A stretch of 18,324 bases of DNA from the NCBI GenBank assembly GCA_027365715.1, contig DAHXLZ010000177.1:1-18324 (forward strand). The letters are read 5' to 3'. This DNA is from Methanomassiliicoccales archaeon. GTDB taxonomy: Archaea; Thermoplasmatota; Thermoplasmata; Sysuiplasmatales; Sysuiplasmataceae. The notes under the pieces are model-generated. The model saw only the letters and a list, made by a program, of their open reading frames with translations, had not been told where the DNA came from and searched no databases. A program made the translations under genes and the position numbers. Every line of letters begins with the position of its first letter. Position 1 is the stretch's first letter. Of this stretch, positions 15,271-18,324 are shown piece by piece.

Positions 15271-15334
15271 ACTATATCTGAGGGAAATATCGCATCTTGA
15301 GCTCTTTTAAGTGGACCTTGCGTAATACCGTGTC

Positions 15335-15345
15335 AATTTTAAATA
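15335..15345 (+). promoter_or_regulatory. TATA box for the 205-residue protein gene
   Basis: AATTTTAAATA is centred about 28 bases ahead of the ATG at 15368, and no Shine-Dalgarno precedes that ATG. This indicates a leaderless transcript starting at or next to the start codon. Confidence 0.6.
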
Positions 15346-15367
15346 GGCGATAGGCTATGTCAGACTA

Positions 15368-15985
15368 ATGTCAGACGATACGGTTGCTCACAATCCGGCT
15401 TACCGTTATCCTGGATTGGACAGATTCTCGTTTGCGACAGGAGAATTAATGAGCGAGCCAGAGGAAACCGGCACAACTGATAACTGCATATACTCCGAGG
15501 AACAGCCAGATTCCGTGAGACTGGAGGAAACAGTTACCAGGCTGCTTCAATCAGTCAGGCGCGTATCTTGTGCTGGAACAGCGCATACCATGATGTATTC
15601 AAGTGCGGTGAACAGTCTGTGCGGAAATATTCTCGATTCAATTGAGAAGCGCATTGAAATGGCAGCACCTTCTGCTATTGCCGAAATCGAAACCAATGTA
15701 AAAATCATTGCTACATCAGAGCCGACCCAAAAACAGACATTTCCGAGAGGTCCCAGGCTGAGTACGGAGAACTGGGAGAAACTCTACGCACTCCTGATGC
15801 TCAGGCTTGACAGATATGGCTGTATCATAACCCAACGCGACAGAAAGAGTCTTTCGGAGACATCCGGCATTGAGGTTTCGCCGTATGTGTGGTCGACCCT
15901 CATACAAAAGCTGGGTCTCAGAAGGGTAAAAAATCCCTATTCTTCATCCCCTCTCGTCATCTATGTTCCCCGCAGAAACGGATGA
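15368..15985 (+). CDS. Protein of unknown function, possible winged-helix C-terminus
   Basis: Protein of 205 residues I do not recognise. Residues 1-50 are acidic and low in structure. Residues 51-115 look helical (RLEETVTRLLQSVRR, then NILDSIEKRIEMAAPSAIAE). Residues 127-205 have a helix-helix-strand pattern (LSTENWEKLYALLMLRLDRY, then YVWSTLIQKLGLRR, then PLVIYVPRR) that could be a winged helix; this is inference from pattern only. There is no membrane segment. The leaderless promoter supports ATG 15368; ATG 15449 (residue 28) is an internal alternative. The stop overlaps the ATG of the saccharopine dehydrogenase-like gene as ATGA, so the two are translationally coupled. It is divergent from the GAF/PAS/DUF835 sensor with a shared palindrome between them. 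Confidence 0.68.
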   Translation: MSDDTVAHNPAYRYPGLDRFSFATGELMSEPEETGTTDNCIYSEEQPDSVRLEETVTRLLQSVRRVSCAGTAHTMMYSSAVNSLCGNILDSIEKRIEMAAPSAIAEIETNVKIIATSEPTQKQTFPRGPRLSTENWEKLYALLMLRLDRYGCIITQRDRKSLSETSGIEVSPYVWSTLIQKLGLRRVKNPYSSSPLVIYVPRRNG

Positions 15986-17112
15986 GCAGACATCATGCGC
16001 AAAATGATAAAGCAGTGATACGTTCAAGTGCTGTGATACTCGTTCTGGGTGCCGGTCTTGTCGGCAGAGCGATCGCATCAGACCTGTCGGCCGACGGTGA
16101 TGTTGTTGTGTGTGATATTTCGTCAAAGTCTCTCCGATCTCTTGATGGTGTCAGAAAATTTAAGGGAAACGTTTTCGACAACAAATCGCTTATAAACCGG
16201 TCAGATGCTGTAGTCAGCGCGCTTCCCGGAAGCATATCATTCCGTATTGTGAGCAGGCTTCTGAGGATGGGAATGAATGTGGTCGACACCGGTTTTATGG
16301 CTGAGAACCCTATGTCGCTGGAGGCCGAAGCCAGGAAAAGTGGCTGCATCTACATACCAGATGCGGGTTATGCGCCAGGGCTAACCAATGTACTTGCCGG
16401 GCACATTTACAAAACTATTTCTCCTTCATCAATTGAAATCTGTGTTGCTGGCCTGCCTTCTGAGGATATTCCGCCCTTTCATCACGCTCCCACGTTCAAC
16501 GTGGAGGGACTGATTGATGAATATATCAGACCTGCAAGAATTGTGAGAGAGGGCAGCGTTGTCGAGCTTGACCCTCTCTCGGAAATAAAGCGTATCAGTT
16601 TTCCGGGTTTCCGTCATCTCGAGGCTTTCTATACGGATGGTTTGCGGACGTTGCTCAGCACTCTTCACGTCAGGAACATGTATGAGCTCACGCTACGCTA
16701 TCCGGGACACCTTGAGGCAATGAAATTCGTGCGTGACATGGGATTCTTCTCCTCTTCCGTGACTGGAGGCTGCACGCCGCGCACCGTTACTGAAGCCCTT
16801 TTCTCTGCAGCAGGAGGTAATTTCAGGGATCTGTGTCTTACGAAGGTGTCAGGCAAAACAGAGAGCATAATGCATGAATTTACATCAGTTGACAGATTTG
16901 ATGACGTGACGGAAACTAAATCCATGGCGCGTATGACTGGTTACACTGCTGCCGCCATCACAAGGCTTCTGCTGAATGGTGATATAGCTGGGAGCGGTGT
17001 CCTTCCGCCTGAATATTTTGGTTTTGACAGCAGGTTGTTTTCTTTGCTGTTATCAATGCTCAGGGAGAAGGGAATACGATTTCACTTCCGTAAACGAAAG
17101 GCTGACAGTTGA
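15982..17112 (+). CDS. Saccharopine dehydrogenase family protein (lysine dehydrogenase-like)
   Basis: Cytosolic NAD(P)-dependent oxidoreductase of 376 residues. A Rossmann fold begins with VILVLGAGLVGRAIASDL (18-35; G23, G25 and G28 form GxGxxG), followed by VVVCDIS ending in the Asp that contacts the cosubstrate ribose. SDAVVSALPG (74-83), NVVDTGFMAENP (99-110) and PDAGYAPGLTNVLAGH (126-141) match the catalytic domain of saccharopine reductase and of L-lysine 6-dehydrogenase. The length is close to the single-chain dehydrogenases. It would act on the lysine epsilon-amino group or a related substrate. ATG 15982 overlaps the previous stop as ATGA; a longer in-frame extension to 15889 lies inside the previous gene and is rejected. 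Exact substrate is undecided. Confidence 0.82.
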   Translation: MSRHHAQNDKAVIRSSAVILVLGAGLVGRAIASDLSADGDVVVCDISSKSLRSLDGVRKFKGNVFDNKSLINRSDAVVSALPGSISFRIVSRLLRMGMNVVDTGFMAENPMSLEAEARKSGCIYIPDAGYAPGLTNVLAGHIYKTISPSSIEICVAGLPSEDIPPFHHAPTFNVEGLIDEYIRPARIVREGSVVELDPLSEIKRISFPGFRHLEAFYTDGLRTLLSTLHVRNMYELTLRYPGHLEAMKFVRDMGFFSSSVTGGCTPRTVTEALFSAAGGNFRDLCLTKVSGKTESIMHEFTSVDRFDDVTETKSMARMTGYTAAAITRLLLNGDIAGSGVLPPEYFGFDSRLFSLLLSMLREKGIRFHFRKRKADS

Positions 17113-17132
17113 CGGTCACCCCACTTATACTC

Positions 17133-17140
17133 TTTATATA
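17133..17140 (+). promoter_or_regulatory. TATA box for the split nuclease locus
   Basis: TTTATATA lies 24 bases after the dehydrogenase stop region. It predicts transcription start near 17163 and a leader of about 20 bases to ATG 17184. It shows that the nuclease genes can be transcribed on their own and argues against a translation start at TTG 17109. Confidence 0.6.
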
Positions 17141-17183
17141 CCGCCTTATCAGAAGCAGAAGCGTTTGGCAAGAGTGGGCAGGG

Positions 17184-17462
17184 ATGGATGGTAAGATGCC
17201 GCAAAGTGAGGAATGGAGGGGTGCAAAGATAACATCTTCCCAGATAGCAACTTTTGTCTACTGCGCGAGGAAGTACTCTGTTTCCATATCCCTTCCTCCT
17301 GATTACGTCGATCCTCCATCTGTACATGACAGAAAGGCCGCGGGCCTGTCGTACCACGGGACTGTGGGGCGAAAAGTGCTGCTGCAATCTTTGAAGAAAC
17401 TGATCCTGCTTGCGATTGGCATTCTGTCTCTGATCGGGGCGCTGGTAATATGGCTCCACTGA
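17184..17462 (+). CDS. Cas4-like nuclease, N-terminal part (membrane-anchored, split)
   Basis: Fragment of 92 residues. KITSSQIATFVYCARKYS (15-32) matches the N-terminus of Cas4/Dna2-type nucleases, with Cys27 as the first iron-sulfur ligand. LSYHGTVGRK (55-64) supplies the motif I His58. Residues 71-91 (KKLILLAIGILSLIGALVIWL) form a membrane helix, after which the frame stops. The remaining nuclease motifs lie in the next gene, which overlaps this one by 13 bases in the -1 frame. Either this is a two-subunit enzyme, a frameshifted single gene, or an assembly error. ATG 17184 fits the TATA box at 17133-17140; ATG 17196 is possible. There are no CRISPR repeats or other cas genes in the window, so a CRISPR role is not supported. 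Confidence 0.7.
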   Translation: MDGKMPQSEEWRGAKITSSQIATFVYCARKYSVSISLPPDYVDPPSVHDRKAAGLSYHGTVGRKVLLQSLKKLILLAIGILSLIGALVIWLH

Positions 17463-17917
17463 TATTCATCGCAGCCAGCATGCTCCTGGCCACAGGTGTG
17501 CTTACACTCATTTACTGGTTTGTGTGGGTTGAACATGTCCGTTCTTCAGACTTCACTGGGGAAGCGGTAATTCTCAGATCCGGCCGTTATCCTCTTAGCG
17601 GGAAGCCGGACGCCATTATGAGAAAAGGTCGCACTTTCACGCCGGTGGAATATAAGAGTTACAGTTCTGGTGGAAGCGCAAGGGAATGGGATATAGCCCA
17701 GCTCCTTTCCTATTGCCTGCTGGTTGAGGAATGCAAAGGCAGAACGAACGGAGGAAGGCTGGTCTACAGAGACGGGGAATTCTTCATTCCATGGGATGAG
17801 CATTCAAGGCAATATGTTGAAAGAGTCATGGATGCCATGCTCAGCGGATATGATGAAATGACCTCTGAGATATGGAAGTGTAAAATGTGTGAATTCGCCA
17901 CATTCTGTGGCAGGTAA
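17450..17917 (+). CDS. Cas4-like PD-(D/E)XK nuclease, C-terminal part (membrane-anchored, split)
   Basis: Protein of 155 residues. Residues 3-26 form a membrane helix (PLIFIAASMLLATGVLTLIY, then WFVW). Next come the RecB-type nuclease motifs: SGKPDAI with Asp54, PVEYKS with Glu67 and Lys69 (the ExK pair), and DIAQLLSYCLL with Gln84 and Tyr88. The C-terminus KCKMCEFATFC carries Cys144, Cys147 and Cys153, the last three ligands of a Cas4-type 4Fe-4S cluster; the first ligand is in the preceding gene. All catalytic residues are intact, so decay is not obvious. The two helices, one from each gene, would form a hairpin leaving the nuclease on the inner membrane face. It starts at ATG 17450, 13 bases before the upstream stop, without a clear Shine-Dalgarno. 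It would cleave DNA ends; the biological role is unknown. Confidence 0.75.
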   Translation: MAPLIFIAASMLLATGVLTLIYWFVWVEHVRSSDFTGEAVILRSGRYPLSGKPDAIMRKGRTFTPVEYKSYSSGGSAREWDIAQLLSYCLLVEECKGRTNGGRLVYRDGEFFIPWDEHSRQYVERVMDAMLSGYDEMTSEIWKCKMCEFATFCGR

Positions 17918-17918
17918 A

Positions 17919-18062
17919 TCAGTTTCCAAACGGATTTCTCTTCCTCTTTGTTCCATCCCTGTAGATGGCATAACTGCCGGAATCATGGCAGTTGTCTGCC
18001 TTATCGTGGTCATCGTACTCCCTGCCGCAGAACCAGCATTTGAAAGCAAAAGTATTCACCAT
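17919..18062 (-). CDS. Very small zinc-finger protein
   Basis: Protein of 47 residues: after MVNTFAFK it has CWFCGREYDDHDKADNCHDS, then a basic tail ending KRKRNPFGN. The cysteines at 9, 12 and 25 with His26 (or His19) can bind one zinc in a CxxC-CH arrangement, as in many tiny archaeal zinc fingers. A TATA box (18111-18119) predicts a leader of about 27 bases before ATG 18062. The stop lies one base from the stop of the Cas4-like gene, tail to tail. I know no named family for it. Conserved ligands, a promoter and a clean frame make it a likely real gene; DNA, RNA or protein binding is inferred. Confidence 0.68.
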   Translation of the reverse strand: MVNTFAFKCWFCGREYDDHDKADNCHDSGSYAIYRDGTKRKRNPFGN

Positions 18063-18110
18063 GACTCTTCTGTCTCCATATCAGTCAACGTTCTTTGCCA
18101 GGTAGTGGCA

Positions 18111-18119
18111 CATTAAATA
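18111..18119 (-). promoter_or_regulatory. TATA box for the 47-residue zinc-finger gene
   Basis: TATTTAATG on the minus strand is centred about 53 bases before ATG 18062, giving a predicted transcription start near 18089. GGAG and AGAAGAG lie in the leader as possible but poorly spaced ribosome-binding sequences. Confidence 0.45.
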
Positions 18120-18174
18120 CTTTTTGTGGTGCCATGATTTGACTAATAAGATCTCAGGACGGATCTGACATCCT

Positions 18175-18194
18175 CCCACGAATAAATTCGTGGG
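18175..18194. repeat. IS605-type terminal hairpin
   Basis: CCCACGAATAAATTCGTGGG forms an 8-base perfect stem with a TAAA loop, or nine pairs with a 2-base loop. It sits 13 bases beyond the tnpB stop and is the likely recognition hairpin of the Y1 transposase. The first 13 bases of the window are the end of an identical palindrome. Confidence 0.75.
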
Positions 18195-18207
18195 GTTCCT
18201 GGCTGCA

Positions 18208-18324
18208 TTAGAATGCGACCTCCTTTGCGGCCGGCGGTTCGCGTTTCTTCGAGACTGCTCGCCTTCCCTTCCGGGAGGTGTTGGCAACTCTCTCCACGCA
18301 CGTTAATTCGGGCATGCCCTGCCC
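18208..18324 (-). CDS. tnpB: TnpB (IS605 OrfB), C-terminal 38 residues only
   Basis: Partial gene; its 5' part lies outside the window. The visible residues begin GQGMPELTCVERVA and end KKREPPAAKEVAF before the stop at 18208-18210. The PELT-x-VE segment followed by a basic SKKRE tail is the usual C-terminus of TnpB/OrfB proteins in archaeal IS605-type elements, downstream of the zinc ribbon and RuvC motifs. TnpB is an RNA-guided nuclease that helps retain the transposon. Whether this copy is complete or active cannot be judged. Identification rests on the short tail plus the hairpin that follows, so it is good but not certain. Confidence 0.68.
   Translation of the reverse strand, partial: GQGMPELTCVERVANTSRKGRRAVSKKREPPAAKEVAF

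Larger units (their letters stand above)
18165..18324 (-). mobile_element. Right end of an IS605-family (tnpB) insertion element
   Basis: Reading on the minus strand, the window enters inside tnpB, passes its stop at 18208, then meets a strong hairpin (18175-18194) followed by AGGATGTCA. This order (tnpB tail, terminal hairpin, short GGATGTCA-like end) is typical of IS200/IS605-family right ends. The outer boundary near 18163-18168 is approximate. In this family the tnpB 3' region and right end also specify the guide RNA of TnpB, whose guide would come from the flanking bases just outside. The remainder of the element lies beyond the window. Confidence 0.72.

Noticed and set aside
15889..15981. 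Upstream extension of the saccharopine dehydrogenase-like protein
   Set aside because: It lies inside the preceding gene in another frame; the ATGA overlap at 15982 is the usual coupled start and the Rossmann fold begins soon after it.
17109..17183. Upstream extension of the first nuclease fragment to TTG 17109
   Set aside because: A good TATA box (17133-17140) lies inside it, and the Cas4-type N-terminus needs only the start at 17184 or 17196.
17184..17917. A CRISPR-Cas locus based on the Cas4-like protein
   Set aside because: No direct-repeat array and no cas1, cas2 or effector gene is visible; Cas4-like nucleases also occur alone.

Overview
The window looks archaeal and most like a member of the Thermoplasmata, perhaps an acidophilic sulfur-oxidising lineage. 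The evidence is a very large GAF/PAS protein ending in DUF835, A/T-rich TATA boxes about 26-30 bases ahead of several genes whose mRNAs would be nearly leaderless, a Dol-P-sugar synthase/GtrA glycosyltransferase, an Lrp/AsnC regulator, and a TusA-SQR-DsrE2-DUF1641 sulfur operon. The species assignment is inference; no rRNA or tRNA gene is visible.

Layout. Bases 1-130 hold remnants of an IS605-type palindrome and a promoter. Bases 131-5676 form a surface-glycan block. A DUF2079 membrane protein (+) converges on a GT-C-like membrane protein and a GT2/GtrA glycosyltransferase (-), which overlap and are probably translated together. An Lrp-family regulator (-) sits upstream of that pair with its own promoter. 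Bases 6199-6850 are the largest gene-free stretch. Bases 6851-9543 carry the sulfur operon (TusA-like, sulfide:quinone oxidoreductase, DsrE2-like, triplicated DUF1641 protein), with every junction overlapping or 1 base apart. Bases 9642-10735 encode two coupled membrane or surface proteins. They converge, with overlapping stops, on a small zinc-ribbon gene lying downstream of the 1351-residue GAF/PAS/DUF835 sensor.

That sensor is divergent from a 205-residue protein of unknown function coupled to a saccharopine/lysine dehydrogenase-like enzyme. The shared 240-base promoter region contains a perfect 15-base palindrome. Bases 17184-17917 hold the most unusual locus: a Cas4-like PD-(D/E)XK nuclease with two membrane helices inside it, split into two overlapping reading frames. 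The two halves divide the four iron-sulfur cysteines one to three. A 47-residue zinc-finger gene lies tail to tail with it. The window closes with the last 38 codons of a tnpB gene and the hairpin end of its IS605-family element; the same hairpin is cut by base 1 of the window.

How the genes fit together. The GT2/GtrA enzyme would make and perhaps move a polyprenyl-phosphate sugar used by the GT-C-like protein outside the membrane. In the sulfur operon, SQR would oxidise sulfide at the membrane, TusA and DsrE2 would carry persulfide sulfur, and the DUF1641 protein is a recurrent partner of unknown function.
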